Source: a bacterium (lineage in GTDB: Bacteria > Pseudomonadota > Alphaproteobacteria > Sphingomonadales > Sphingomonadaceae). From it: a stretch of DNA of 64,000 bases. A model generated the notes under the pieces. The model had not been told where the DNA came from. It saw nothing but the letters and a program-made list of their open reading frames with translations, and ran no database searches. Both the position numbers and the translations under genes were made by a program. The stretch is from the NCBI GenBank assembly GCA_030824575.1, contig JAVBXL010000156.1, positions 1 to 64,000 on the forward strand, read 5' to 3'. This document shows positions 1 to 9,011 of this stretch, piece after piece. Position 1 is the first letter of the stretch. Each line of letters opens with the position of its first letter.

Positions 1-611
1 ACGCCGATCTGCCCCAGCCATTTCTGGACGGCGGTCGCGATAAACTCGCTACCATTATCGGATCGTATATGCGCTGGCGGCCCACGCGAGATGAACAGGT
101 CGGCCAGGGCCGCCAGAACATCCTCATGTTTGAGCTGCCGTGCAACGATGAGCGCCAGGCATTCCCTGCTGGCCTCGTCGATGATCGTCAGGATGCGGAA
201 CTTGCGGCCGTCATGGGTGCGCCCCTCGACGAAGTCGTAGGCCCATACGTGCCCCGGATACTCGGGCCGCAGCCGGATGCATGATCCGTCATTGAGCCAT
301 AGACGCCCGCGCTTTGGCTGGCGCTGCGGGACTTTCAGTCCCTCACGCCGCCATATCCGCTCGACACGTTTATGGTTCACCGTCCACCCCGCATGGCACA
401 GCAACGCCGTGACCCGGCGATAGCCATAACGGCCATATTGCTTCGCCAAAGCGATGATATCCTCTGTCAGTGCCTGTTCGTCATCCGCCCCGCGTGGCAT
501 CTTGCGCTGTGTCGATCGATGCTGACCCAGCACCCGGCATATCCGTCGTTCGGACACCGGAAGCTCTCGTCGCACATGATCGATGCAGCGTCGCCGCCGC
601 GCGGGGCTCAG
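1..611 (-). CDS. IS3-family transposase OrfB, partial at window edge
   Basis: This is the DDE transposase catalytic half of an IS3-family element, running off the left edge. The minus strand is open from about 611 to the edge. It shows the HTH_21-like start, the conserved 'YGRYGYRRVTALL' block, 'VWAYDFVEG' with the first catalytic Asp, and 'RSDNGSEF' with the second; the final Glu lies outside. The reading frame is -1 relative to the upstream OrfA frame and overlaps its stop at 608-610. That is the usual IS3 arrangement, in which OrfAB is made by programmed -1 frameshifting, so no independent start codon is needed. No damage is visible in this part. Confidence 0.85.
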   Translation of the reverse strand, partial: MSPARRRRCIDHVRRELPVSERRICRVLGQHRSTQRKMPRGADDEQALTEDIIALAKQYGRYGYRRVTALLCHAGWTVNHKRVERIWRREGLKVPQRQPKRGRLWLNDGSCIRLRPEYPGHVWAYDFVEGRTHDGRKFRILTIIDEASRECLALIVARQLKHEDVLAALADLFISRGPPAHIRSDNGSEFIATAVQKWLGQIG

Positions 612-886
612 AAGTTTCCCCGTGCAGCCTCCTGCAGGATCAGCTTGTCTAGGGTCAGGTCCGAGATCGCCCGGCGCAGCCGCTGGTTCTCCTTCTCCAG
701 ATCCTTCATCCGCCGCGCCTAATCGGTCTTCAGCCCGCCATACTCCTTGCGCCACCGATAATAGGTCTGCTCGCTGACCGCGATCCGCCGGCACGCCTCG
801 GCAGTCGATGATCCCTGCGCCAGCACAATCTCCACTTCACGCAGCTTGCCGATGATCTCTTCCGGCTTGTGCTTCTTGCTCGGCAT
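608..886 (-). pseudogene. IS3-family OrfA, interrupted by an amber codon
   Basis: OrfA is the small DNA-binding protein of the IS. The ATG at 884-886 opens a frame beginning MPSKKHKPEE with a helix-turn-helix ending 'TYYRWRKEYGG'. A TAG at 719-721 stops it after 55 residues, at a position where related OrfA proteins carry Gln ('LKTDQARR'). The same frame then continues through a leucine-zipper-like segment ('MKDLEKENQRLRR') to the normal end at 608-610. A single CAG-to-TAG change explains this. Without suppression or internal re-initiation the element should not transpose. Confidence 0.8.
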
Positions 887-924
887 TCAATGTCCCTTTC
901 ATGGTCCAGACTATCATAGTCTCT

Positions 925-949
925 GGGCCACTCAGCGGGGGGCAGATCA
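925..949. repeat. Candidate terminal inverted repeat of the IS3 element
   Basis: Read from the outside on the minus strand the segment begins TGATCTGCCCCCCGCTGAG, the style of terminus seen in this IS3 group (TGA followed by a C-rich run). It lies 38 bp upstream of orfA, and the aroA relic starts immediately beyond it. The opposite end is outside the window, so the repeat cannot be paired here. Confidence 0.5.
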
Positions 950-1620
950 TCTTGGCTCTAGAGATTACCCAAATTGTTATAGAGCCATAGATATCGATCA
1001 GCTTCGCAGGGCCGACATTCTTCTTCATGGGCTTGGCCGTGCTGAGGCGCGCTACACACTCTACTATGACGAAACCAACAATATACGGCGCCGAGACATA
1101 TTGGCTGGATAGGCCAGCATCGACGGTTGCCCTGCCGCCAGTAAAGCTGCCTTTGCCCCGGATGGCGATCGGCGGACAGTCGGTCGGCGCGTCCACCTTG
1201 ATCCCTAAGCTACGCAACGCCGTCACGAGCGGGCCGATCGCCGCTTTTGCATATGGCTGTGACGTGTCACCACCACCGTTCATTCAACGAGCGCAGCGGC
1301 GGCGGTGAGGAAGCGGGTGGCCGTTCCCGCATTGCCAAGAAACAGAGGGGCTATCGACGCGTTGAGTCTGCCCTGGTTGGTGACGATAAAACTGGTGTCG
1401 TCGGGCTCTTCAACGCAAACTCCCATCGCTCTGAGAGCATCGCCATGTACCGGGTATCGTCGCTCTTCAACACGCCGGTGAGACGACTGGTCCCCTGCGA
1501 CAGGGCTGTCTGAAGCAAGGCCCTATCGGTGATCGATTTCGAACCTGGTGGGGCTATTCTCCCCTTTAAAGGTCGTACAGGGGGCAGGAGAGTGAGTGAG
1601 TTTTTGATTGCATGGTTCAT
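950..1620 (-). pseudogene. aroA: aroA (EPSP synthase) relic, frameshifted and truncated by the IS
   Basis: Remnant of 3-phosphoshikimate 1-carboxyvinyltransferase (shikimate pathway). The N-terminal frame gives '[13 protein letters not shown]' and 'LKSDDTRYM'. A second frame continues with 'LRAMGV...IVTNQG' and 'LFLGNAGTATRFLTAAAALVE' before a TGA. A third gives 'IGPLVTALRSLGIKV', 'PIAIRGKGSFTGG' and 'LSSQYVSA'. At least two indels are needed to join them, and beyond about 1110 only traces remain. The C-terminal half is missing because the IS3 end lies at about 949. The order of the conserved blocks is intact, so it was once an ordinary aroA. It is not expected to be functional. Confidence 0.85.
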
Positions 1621-2189
1621 ATGGCCCTACTGCCGCGATTGTCTCCATATGAGCAATCGTGATTGGACAAGCCGCTCGAATTTGCTGCCCGCGCCTGACC
1701 CTTGATCGAATTTGCTCATTGTCCCTCTACGCCTCATCCTCATCCGCTAAACACCGCCACACTCTGGCGTTCCTCGCGAGCAGTCTCCTGCGGCGCATTG
1801 AAACACCGTTCGACCCTCATGGCTCGGCGCATTCAACGCATCTTGGATGACGGAGCCTTTTGCACCTGGACGATGCAGGCCAATTGCTGGGCGAACAACA
1901 TTTTGATGAACGGTGGCCCCCCTGACATTGCTCACCACCATTATGGGTGCACTAATTTTGTTTCGTGCGGTTCGAGCGCTAACGACGCGCGATTGGCACG
2001 CTTTGGGAAACCGAATTGCTTGCAACCTATAGGCAAGCGGCTGCCAAAGCCCGAGTTAACCACATGGTCCAATTCGGCGATCTAATTACGAGTACGGCGT
2101 GGAATATAGGGTAGGGTCCATCGACCAGGGACCGTCCCACACCATGTCCAAATGTGCCCTTTTCTTGTGCTGCAAGCTGTTGCTGACCC
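1621..2189. other. Gene-free stretch between aroA relic and kinase
   Basis: About 570 bp with no convincing coding sequence. The short open frames on both strands lack recognisable motifs or ribosome binding sites. It is probably decayed DNA plus the downstream region of the kinase gene. Confidence 0.6.
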
Positions 2190-4169
2190 CTACCGTAAGA
2201 TGTTGGCTACCTTGACGGACAAGGCTTCCATCGTAAAAGGCTTGGTTAGTAGCTCCATGCCGGGTTCAAGATGTCCATTACCTACCGCCGCATTCTCGGC
2301 ATAGCCGGTGATGAACAACACTTTCAGACCAGGCCGAAGCGCGCGCGCCGCGTCCGCGACTTGCCGGCCGTTCATCCCGTTTGGCAAACCGACATCGGTT
2401 ATGAGCAGATCAATTTTGGCGCCTGACTGCAGCACCTTGATTGCAGCCGCGCCATCTCCTGCGCCGATCACCATGTAGCCCTGCCCATCTAGCACTTCGT
2501 CGATCAGGTGCCTGATGGTTGCCTCGTCATCAACCACGAGCACCGTCTCACCGCTTGCCGTGGTGGGCTCAGCTAATATTGCATGGGTGGCACCGTCTGA
2601 AGCATCACCATGGTAGCGCGGCAGGTAGATGCAGACGGTCGTGCCCATGCCGACTTCCGAATAGATACGGACCTGTCCGCCCGACTGGCGGGCGAAACCG
2701 TATACCATGGAGAGGCCGAGACCAGTGCCCTGCCCGATCGGCTTGGTGGTGTAAAACGGCTCGAACGCCCGCTCGACCACCTGCGGCTCCATCCCGGTAC
2801 CCGCATCGGTGACGCAGATCGACAGATATTCACCCGAAGTCATGTCGTGCTGGCGAGCTGCACGTTCATCGAGACGTTTGTTGGCGGCCTCAATGGTAAT
2901 GCGTCCACCGGCAGGCATGGCGTCACGCGCGTTGATGCACAGGTTGAGCAACGCGCTCTCCAGCTGCGTGCTATCAATCATTGCCGGCCACAAGTCGGCA
3001 TTGTCGATCACCTTCACCAACGCTTCGGGTCCGACCGTGCGCCTTAGCAAATCATCCATGCCGCGAATAAGGACATGGACATCGGTCGGCCTGGGATCGA
3101 GCGTTTGACGGCGGGAGAAAGCGAGCAAGCGCTGAGTTAACGAGGCCGCGCGACGGCCCGCTCCTTGTGCCGCCGAAATAAAGCGATCGAGATCGTCCGT
3201 GCGGCCACGCGCTACGCGCATCTGGAGCAGCTCAAGATTGCCCATCATTCCTGTCAGCAGATTGTTGAAGTCATGAGCTAAACCGCCCGTGAGCTGGCCA
3301 ACGGCCTCCATCTTTTGGCTTTGCCGCAGCATCTCTTCGCGGTTCTGTTCTTCCGTGATATCGCGTCCCACGGTGTAGAATACGCCGCTGCCTGGAATAG
3401 TATCAGGGACCGCCGACCATGCGAAGGGGATGGCGGTGCCATCCGCCTTTAAAAGCCGCACTTGAAACTGATGGACCGGCTCCCCGCTCATGAGGGTCGT
3501 GACGACGTCCGCGGTGGTAGCGAGATCGTCAGGATGGATGATATCTGCAAAGGGACGGCTGGTCAGTTCATCCGTCGTCCGATCGAGCACGGATGTCCAG
3601 GCTGGATTGATTGCCTTCAGCCGACCATCGAAGGTTGCTACCCCGAAGAGATCCCGCGTCATTTCGAAGAGCCGGTTACGCGCTGCGGATGACAAGCGAT
3701 CGGCAGCAACCTTATCAGTTGTCTCGGTACAGGCGTAAAACAGCCCCGCAACGTCCCCTGCCTCGCTGCGAACAGGTGTGTAGCTGAAAGCAAAGTGCGC
3801 CTCTCGATCGCGGCCGGGGCGATCGAGCTCAAGCGAAAGATCGGGCATGTGCACTGGCTCGCCTCGGTCCACGGCGTCGAACAGTGGTGTCAGCTCCTGC
3901 CGCACTTCAGGCCAAGCCTCGAAGAACGGAAGGCCCAGAGCGCGCGGATGCCGATCGGCTAGGATCGGCGCGTACCCGTCATTATAGAGCAATATGTGGT
4001 CGGAACCCCAGCCGATGAACATTGGCTGGTCGGCGGCGAGCAATACCCCCACGAGGGTCTTCAGCGGCTGCGGCCAGCGATCGGGCAGGCCGAGCGGCGA
4101 CGCGATCCAATTATGCGCTCGCATGACGGCACCCATCTGCCCGCCGCCGCTTAATATGTCGAAACTCAA
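2190..4169 (-). CDS. Hybrid sensor histidine kinase with PAS domains and receiver
   Basis: A soluble hybrid kinase of 659 residues that transfers phosphate from a His to its own C-terminal receiver. Order: PAS/GAF-like sensor (about 1-150), PAS (about 165-275), HisKA with H-box 'GGLAHDFNNLL' (H299), HATPase with N-box 'NLCINARDAM' (N413) and G-boxes 'DAGTGM' and 'GQGTGLGLS', then a receiver (about 543-658) with acidic pair 'VVDDE', phospho-acceptor D592 and Lys in 'LLTKPFT'. No transmembrane segment is seen, so the signal is cytoplasmic. The start is TTG at 4169, with a GAGGG element 7 nt upstream; an in-frame ATG at 4136 is the alternative. It diverges from a second kinase at 4549. The cognate output is unknown. 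Confidence 0.85.
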   Translation of the reverse strand: MSFDILSGGGQMGAVMRAHNWIASPLGLPDRWPQPLKTLVGVLLAADQPMFIGWGSDHILLYNDGYAPILADRHPRALGLPFFEAWPEVRQELTPLFDAVDRGEPVHMPDLSLELDRPGRDREAHFAFSYTPVRSEAGDVAGLFYACTETTDKVAADRLSSAARNRLFEMTRDLFGVATFDGRLKAINPAWTSVLDRTTDELTSRPFADIIHPDDLATTADVVTTLMSGEPVHQFQVRLLKADGTAIPFAWSAVPDTIPGSGVFYTVGRDITEEQNREEMLRQSQKMEAVGQLTGGLAHDFNNLLTGMMGNLELLQMRVARGRTDDLDRFISAAQGAGRRAASLTQRLLAFSRRQTLDPRPTDVHVLIRGMDDLLRRTVGPEALVKVIDNADLWPAMIDSTQLESALLNLCINARDAMPAGGRITIEAANKRLDERAARQHDMTSGEYLSICVTDAGTGMEPQVVERAFEPFYTTKPIGQGTGLGLSMVYGFARQSGGQVRIYSEVGMGTTVCIYLPRYHGDASDGATHAILAEPTTASGETVLVVDDEATIRHLIDEVLDGQGYMVIGAGDGAAAIKVLQSGAKIDLLITDVGLPNGMNGRQVADAARALRPGLKVLFITGYAENAAVGNGHLEPGMELLTKPFTMEALSVKVANILR

Positions 4170-4548
4170 CTGCTTACCCTCGATCTTGAATATGTGACAT
4201 CATAACAGCACCGCCCATCGGGAACCATGGTTTCGACGCTGGCGCTACCACGACTGCGGGCTCCAGATAGATCAGCTTAGGATCGATGAGGGAATTTGGG
4301 AGCGCCATAGTCCGCTAAACTCCCTGCCAGCCAAATCGGTGCAGCGAAACACAATTGAAAAGCAGAACATCTGCTACGCGGCGCGAACATTCCTCGCGAC
4401 CCGCCACCCCGAATGATTTCCGACATAGTTTGCTGAGGAGCGGTGCCTCTGATACCCAAAGCGGAGGCGTCTCTGCCGCTCGTATCGACATTTCCGGATT
4501 CTTGGTGCATGCCATGCCTTTGTTGCCCATGACCATAGACCAGACGCC
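4170..4548. other. Divergent intergenic region between two kinases
   Basis: About 380 bp that must hold the promoters of both divergent kinase genes. I could not assign -35/-10 elements or an operator with confidence. Short open frames here have no motifs. Confidence 0.5.
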
Positions 4549-5644
4549 ATGACTACCGGACCCCCCATGCCCGAGAATGAGGCGCAGCGGATGACCGCGG
4601 TCCGGCGTTATGACGTGCTGGACACGCCGCCTGACGGCGCGTTTGACAGAGTCACCGCGCTTGCTGCAAGGCGCTTCGGGGTTCCAATTTCAATCATTAG
4701 TATAGTCGACGAGGACCGCATCTGGTTCAAGTCTCACCACGGGCTACCGGTCGAACAAATCCAACGATCACCCGGTCTGTGCGCGTCGGCGATCCTGAGC
4801 AATGACCCATATCTGCTACCTGACGCCAGTATCGATCCGCGCTCTTTGGCTAATCCCCTCGTCGCAGGTGACTTCGGACTCCGCTTCTATGTCGGTGTCC
4901 CACTCACCACGAGCGATGGCTTCAACCTTGGCACTCTGTGCGTCATCGACAAGGTGGCCCGTCCAGTCGACGAATGCCAGATCGAAGACCTGAAAGATCT
5001 CGCCTCTCTGGTAATCGATCAACTCGAAATGCGACTCTCCGCGCGGCAGGCCGTCGAGCAGGCCAAGCTGATGGCTAAGGAAATCGACCATCGCGTAATG
5101 AACAGTCTTCAGTTTGTTTCAGGCTTGCTCGCGATGCAGAGCCGCACGCCCGATGTCGGTCCGGCCGCATCGCACCTGCAGATGGCGGCTAACCGCGTCG
5201 CGGCCGTAGCCCAGGTCCATCGTCACTTCTACGCTGATGAAGCGGAAGAAGCTTCATGCATGGCGTTCCTACGGCGCCTTTGTGAGGAGTTAGCGACGAT
5301 CCTCGACCGCTCGATCTTTGTGCACGGTGCCGATGGAAAGGTTCCAACGACGTGGATCCAGCCGATCGGACTGCTTGTCAATGAAACTCGTCACGAATGC
5401 CGCGAAGCACGGTGCCGGACAGATCGACGTCACCTACGCCCATGACTCAGGCATTCACAAAATCATCGTGTGCGACGAAGGCGAAGGCCTGCCGGCTGAT
5501 TTCGATCCCGCTGCAGCTGACAAAAGCCTTGGCATGAGGGTCGTCATATCCCTGGCGCGACAGCTAGGCGGAGTGCTGTCGTCCGCCGATCGAGAAGACA
5601 CCAGGGGTTCGTGCTTTACGGTAATTTTCACGGGCAACGCGTAG
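4549..5644 (+). pseudogene. GAF-HisKA_2 sensor histidine kinase, split by a +1 frameshift
   Basis: A cytoplasmic kinase with a GAF domain (about 25-160) and a HisKA_2 dimerisation domain with H-box 'KEIDHRVMNSLQ' (H181). The HATPase domain starts in the first frame ('WIQPIGLLVNE') and continues in another as 'LVTNAAKHGAGQIDV', 'VCDEGEGLP', 'SLGMRVV'. The conserved N-box NELVTNAAKHG would be restored by removing one A from the AAA at 5384-5386, so the break is a single-base insertion. Uninterrupted, the product would be about 365 residues, normal for the family. ATG 4549 or ATG 4567 could be the start. It is either a real loss of function or a sequencing error. Confidence 0.85.
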
Positions 5645-5749
5645 TTCAGAGATTCCGTGGGGCAAGGTAGTGCACCTGTGCGAAGTCAAACGCCGGAGAC
5701 TGGACCTCAGAGTTGGCAAGGACCCTGGCTGTAGGCCCAACGATACCAT

Positions 5750-7009
5750 CTAACCCGCATCATTGCGACTGTCGATCACGCTTGCTGACGCATCTAACTC
5801 GGCGCGATCGCCGGCAAGGCGCGTGACCGCAAGATCCGCCGTCACATTGCCGACGGTCCGAAAAATATCAGGGACCGTCTCGACCGCGAGCAGCAGCGGC
5901 AGCAGTTCGACCGGCACGCCCATCGCCAGGCACACCGGACCGATTGTAGCAAAGAAGGAGACCTGTGCCGGCAGCCCCACCGCAGCGAGGCTGACGGGAA
6001 CCGCAATCAGCGCGCCTATGAGAAGCAGGGGCCAGGGCAGCGGCACGCCATGAAGATGCGCGAGATAGATCGCAACCGCGACATTCGCGCCGGCGCTGGC
6101 TGCGCGAAAGAGAGACACGGCAAGGGGAAGAATCAGCCCCGCCGAGGCAGGACTGACGCCGAGCCGTGGCGCTGCCGCTACCATGACCGGAAGACATGCG
6201 AGTGACGACTGTGTTCCAAAGGCGACCGCCTGGGCGGGAGCGGTCGCCTTGGCAAAATCCATAATGGACATACGCCCCGCCACGACGGCGACGACATAGG
6301 CGAGGAGGGTCGTCAGCAGGCAGATAGCGGAAATCAGTGCGATATATTGCCCGAGCATGCCCAGCGCACCACTGCCCATCCGACCGCCAGCGCCGAAGGC
6401 GAGCGCGAAGATACCGATCGGCGCGACCTTGAGGACCCACCCCACGATGATGAGCATCGTCTGCACGATCGCATCCAACAGCTTACGCAAGCCGGCGCTC
6501 AGGACCGGTTCGATCCGCGCGGCGGCGAAGCCGAAAAACAGCGCGAAGACGACGAGCGGAACGATCGCCGTCTCGGCAGCGGCCTTGATCGGATTGGCGG
6601 GTATGATGCCGCGATACCATTCGGCGGCTGCGGGCGTTGGCATCGTCACAGAGCCGGCAACCGCCTCAATGCCATGCACCGGCCACCATGCGAGGATCGA
6701 TTGGGCAGCCAGCGCCGCTGTCAGGCAGGCCCCCGTCAGACAGGCTGCGAACCAGAAGAGCGATCGGCCCGCTGCGGAACTCGCCTTGCCGCTGGCGGCC
6801 GCAGACATGACGCCGTTAGCCAACAGGCCGAAAACCAGCGGCACGACCGTCATGGTCAGTGCGTCCAGCCATAACTGGCCTATCGGCGAAAAAACGCCCG
6901 ACGCAATGCTACGAAAGGGGCCGGTAGTCCCGTTCATCGCCACTCCTGCGCCAAGTCCCAGCACAAGCGACAGGAAGATGAGAGCGCTGCCAGGGAGTCG
7001 ACGCGTCAC
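5750..7009 (-). CDS. DAACS-family dicarboxylate/amino acid:cation symporter
   Basis: An inner-membrane secondary transporter of 419 residues in the GltP/DctA family, which couples uptake of dicarboxylates or acidic amino acids to H+ or Na+. It shows the many hydrophobic helices of the family, a re-entrant loop signature resembling the serine-rich motif ('TQSSLACLPVMV'), and a C-terminal 'VGNVTADLAVTRL' in place of the substrate-binding NxxGD region. The start is GTG at 7007-7009, only 16 nt after the HDO gene stop, so it is the last gene of the cyanophycin operon. Aspartate, a cyanophycin building block, is a reasonable substrate by context, but this is inference. Confidence 0.8.
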   Translation of the reverse strand: MTRRLPGSALIFLSLVLGLGAGVAMNGTTGPFRSIASGVFSPIGQLWLDALTMTVVPLVFGLLANGVMSAAASGKASSAAGRSLFWFAACLTGACLTAALAAQSILAWWPVHGIEAVAGSVTMPTPAAAEWYRGIIPANPIKAAAETAIVPLVVFALFFGFAAARIEPVLSAGLRKLLDAIVQTMLIIVGWVLKVAPIGIFALAFGAGGRMGSGALGMLGQYIALISAICLLTTLLAYVVAVVAGRMSIMDFAKATAPAQAVAFGTQSSLACLPVMVAAAPRLGVSPASAGLILPLAVSLFRAASAGANVAVAIYLAHLHGVPLPWPLLLIGALIAVPVSLAAVGLPAQVSFFATIGPVCLAMGVPVELLPLLLAVETVPDIFRTVGNVTADLAVTRLAGDRAELDASASVIDSRNDAG

Positions 7010-7025
7010 GCGGGCGCGCCGGTCT

Positions 7026-7934
7026 TCAAACGCCTGCGCTCCGCCCTAGTGCGGCCCGATAGCGCGCGAAACAGCGCTCGCCGCATAGAAGCCGCATCAG
7101 CGCGCCCTCGGCAATAGCAGTCGCCCGGCGTGGGTCTTCCGCGACGAGCGGCCGCACGACTTCCCGATTCCAGTCCGCGCTATGCTTGACGTCCAGCACG
7201 GCATGGAGGTCGAAATAGCGACGTTCCCGCTCGCTGAGCCCAATACGCCGCAAACCCTTGGCCACAAGCGCCGAACGACCAGGCGCCGTCAATTCGATCA
7301 CGCCCAGCGCGCCCACGGAATGCCAAGCGTAACGGCGGCTGGTGGCAAGTGCGGTCATGATGTTGGCGAGCGCCAGGCTTTCCCAGACCGTATTTTCGAT
7401 GACGGGATCGACGTCCAGCGTCTCGGCCAGCGCGTCCAGCATCGGACCATGCATGCCCTTGGCATTGCCCCGGCCCATCTCGTCCCAATAGTTGCGCGCC
7501 AATTCCATCTTCGCGCTCGCGGGAAGCTTGACTTGAGTGAGCGCGACCAAATCATCGAAGCCCGCTTCGCCCGCCGCTTCTTGCTCGAAGAACCAGCGCA
7601 GTTCTTCCCTGGACGCGTCTTCGGCGAGCCAGGGAAAGAGTTCGTCGCCCTGACCGGGGCCATTATCCTTCAAGCCTTCAAACCAGGCTATGAAAGCATC
7701 AGGACCGGTCGGCGCCTGCGCGGCACGGATGGTGATCTCGCCCCGCAGCTCTTCGACGAAACCCGCTTCCAGGCGCAGCATGCGTTGGTCGCGCTCCAGG
7801 GTTGCGCGCCAGTCCGCCTGGGGAAATTGAGGCGCCAGTCGTTCCCGGTTCCAGTGCGCTAGCCCCCGCTGAAAGCTATCGGTCAGGAACTGGGAGCCCG
7901 TATCTCGTCGATCTGGATCCGTTTGGATATTCAT
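7026..7934 (-). CDS. Haem-oxygenase-like di-iron oxidase (HDO) superfamily protein
   Basis: A 302-residue predicted non-haem di-iron oxygenase ('iron-containing redox enzyme' family). Candidate ligands are E119 or E123 in 'EQEAAGEAGFDD', E152 and H162 in 'YWDEMGRGNAKGMH', E214, and H244-x3-D248-x2-H251 in 'LHAVLDVKH'. The E152-x9-H162 spacing, the 30 residues between E214 and H244, and the final HxxxDxxH match the pattern I recall for SznF, the arginine N-oxygenase of streptozotocin synthesis. The start ATG at 7932-7934 follows a GAGGACG ribosome site. It lies between a methyltransferase and a symporter in the cyanophycin operon. The substrate is not known; an arginine- or aspartate-derived amine is an inference from context. 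Confidence 0.8.
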   Translation of the reverse strand: MNIQTDPDRRDTGSQFLTDSFQRGLAHWNRERLAPQFPQADWRATLERDQRMLRLEAGFVEELRGEITIRAAQAPTGPDAFIAWFEGLKDNGPGQGDELFPWLAEDASREELRWFFEQEAAGEAGFDDLVALTQVKLPASAKMELARNYWDEMGRGNAKGMHGPMLDALAETLDVDPVIENTVWESLALANIMTALATSRRYAWHSVGALGVIELTAPGRSALVAKGLRRIGLSERERRYFDLHAVLDVKHSADWNREVVRPLVAEDPRRATAIAEGALMRLLCGERCFARYRAALGRSAGV

Positions 7935-8030
7935 TGCGTCCTCGATTTAGGAATGCAGGCAAAACGGGCGGCTTGAAGGCTCTGTTCCAGTCAATCGCAT
8001 TGATCGCTGTTAATCCCGGGACACCGGTCG

Positions 8031-9011
8031 TTAGCGCGGGGCACGCGTCATGATCGCGGCGACGACAGCGATTCGATCGACATCGCGATAATGGGGGAGT
8101 TCAAGTTCCTCCCCAAAGACGTCCGGATCAAGCTCGCGGTATCGCAGGGCGCAGCTATGGCTTTGCGCAATCTCCGACAGCTTTTCTCTGAGTAGATCTG
8201 TTCCGCCCACGATCGCGCTGCCGGTATAAAGAATGAAGCGCCCTCCTGGCTTCAAGGCGGTGGCAGCGGCACGCGCCATTTCCAGCGAAATTTCGCCGCC
8301 ATGGTTGCGGCCGCCATCCCGATAGGCGCGATGGCCTGGATCGATCACATAGGGCGGATTAGCGATCGCGACGGCGATCCACTCTTCCATGCCGGCGAGG
8401 TTGCGCCCCTGTAGAGCCGTAATAGCGCATCCTGAGGCTTCGGCGTTAATTCGGGCGAAGCGAAGTGCCCTGGGATTGATGTCGGTCATGAAAAGCCTGG
8501 TGTCGGGCACCACGCCGGCGCAGGTGACCGCGCCGACGCCCGATCCCGTGCCCATGTCCACGACGACATCGCCCGGATCGAGCGGGAATGCCGCCAGTTC
8601 CCCGATGATAAGGTCAGCGAAGCGATAGCTGTCGGGACCCAAAAACACCGAATCCTCGGCGACGGTCGGAAAGGCAGAATGCAGGAAAAGCCGTTGGTGG
8701 ACGGTCGAGACACGAACGGTCGAGCGGCGCAGCCCATCCCCCGCTGCCTCGATCGCACCGGCTTCTCCAAGCAAGCGCTCGACGGTCGGATCGATCGATC
8801 CCGGGACATAAGGCCTGCTCCATCCCAGCACATCGGTGCGTGTCATACCGGGTGTGCCACGGTGCCGGGCGAGCACGCGCTGATGGCTCGCCGGGGTCAC
8901 CGTCACGAACCGATACTCCGTTTCCGCCAAATAACGGAGGAGGAGCAGGAGGGGGTCGCCTTCGTTGGACGCGTCTATGTTAGGCGCGCGGTCTAGCTGC
9001 AGCATGTTCAT
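8031..9011 (-). CDS. Class I SAM-dependent methyltransferase (HemK/PrmC-like)
   Basis: A 326-residue methyltransferase. Motif I is 'VVDMGTGSGVGAV' (D152 to G156 region), the acidic ribose-binding residue is in 'FMTDINP', and motif IV is NPPY at 218-221. NPPY is typical of N-methyltransferases acting on planar nitrogen (amide, adenine or guanidine-like). An N-terminal domain of about 130 residues is not recognised and probably sets substrate choice. I chose ATG 9011 because it follows AAAGGTCGG; a longer GTG start at 9083 would lie within cyanophycinase. The gene overlaps the cyanophycinase 3' end by 32 nt. It is not an ordinary release-factor methyltransferase, because no prfA is nearby and the context is cyanophycin metabolism. 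Confidence 0.75.
   Translation of the reverse strand: MNMLQLDRAPNIDASNEGDPLLLLLRYLAETEYRFVTVTPASHQRVLARHRGTPGMTRTDVLGWSRPYVPGSIDPTVERLLGEAGAIEAAGDGLRRSTVRVSTVHQRLFLHSAFPTVAEDSVFLGPDSYRFADLIIGELAAFPLDPGDVVVDMGTGSGVGAVTCAGVVPDTRLFMTDINPRALRFARINAEASGCAITALQGRNLAGMEEWIAVAIANPPYVIDPGHRAYRDGGRNHGGEISLEMARAAATALKPGGRFILYTGSAIVGGTDLLREKLSEIAQSHSCALRYRELDPDVFGEELELPHYRDVDRIAVVAAIMTRAPR

Noticed and set aside
950-1620. aroA as a functional glyphosate-tolerance gene
   Set aside because: Multiple frameshifts and loss of the C-terminal half exclude a working enzyme.
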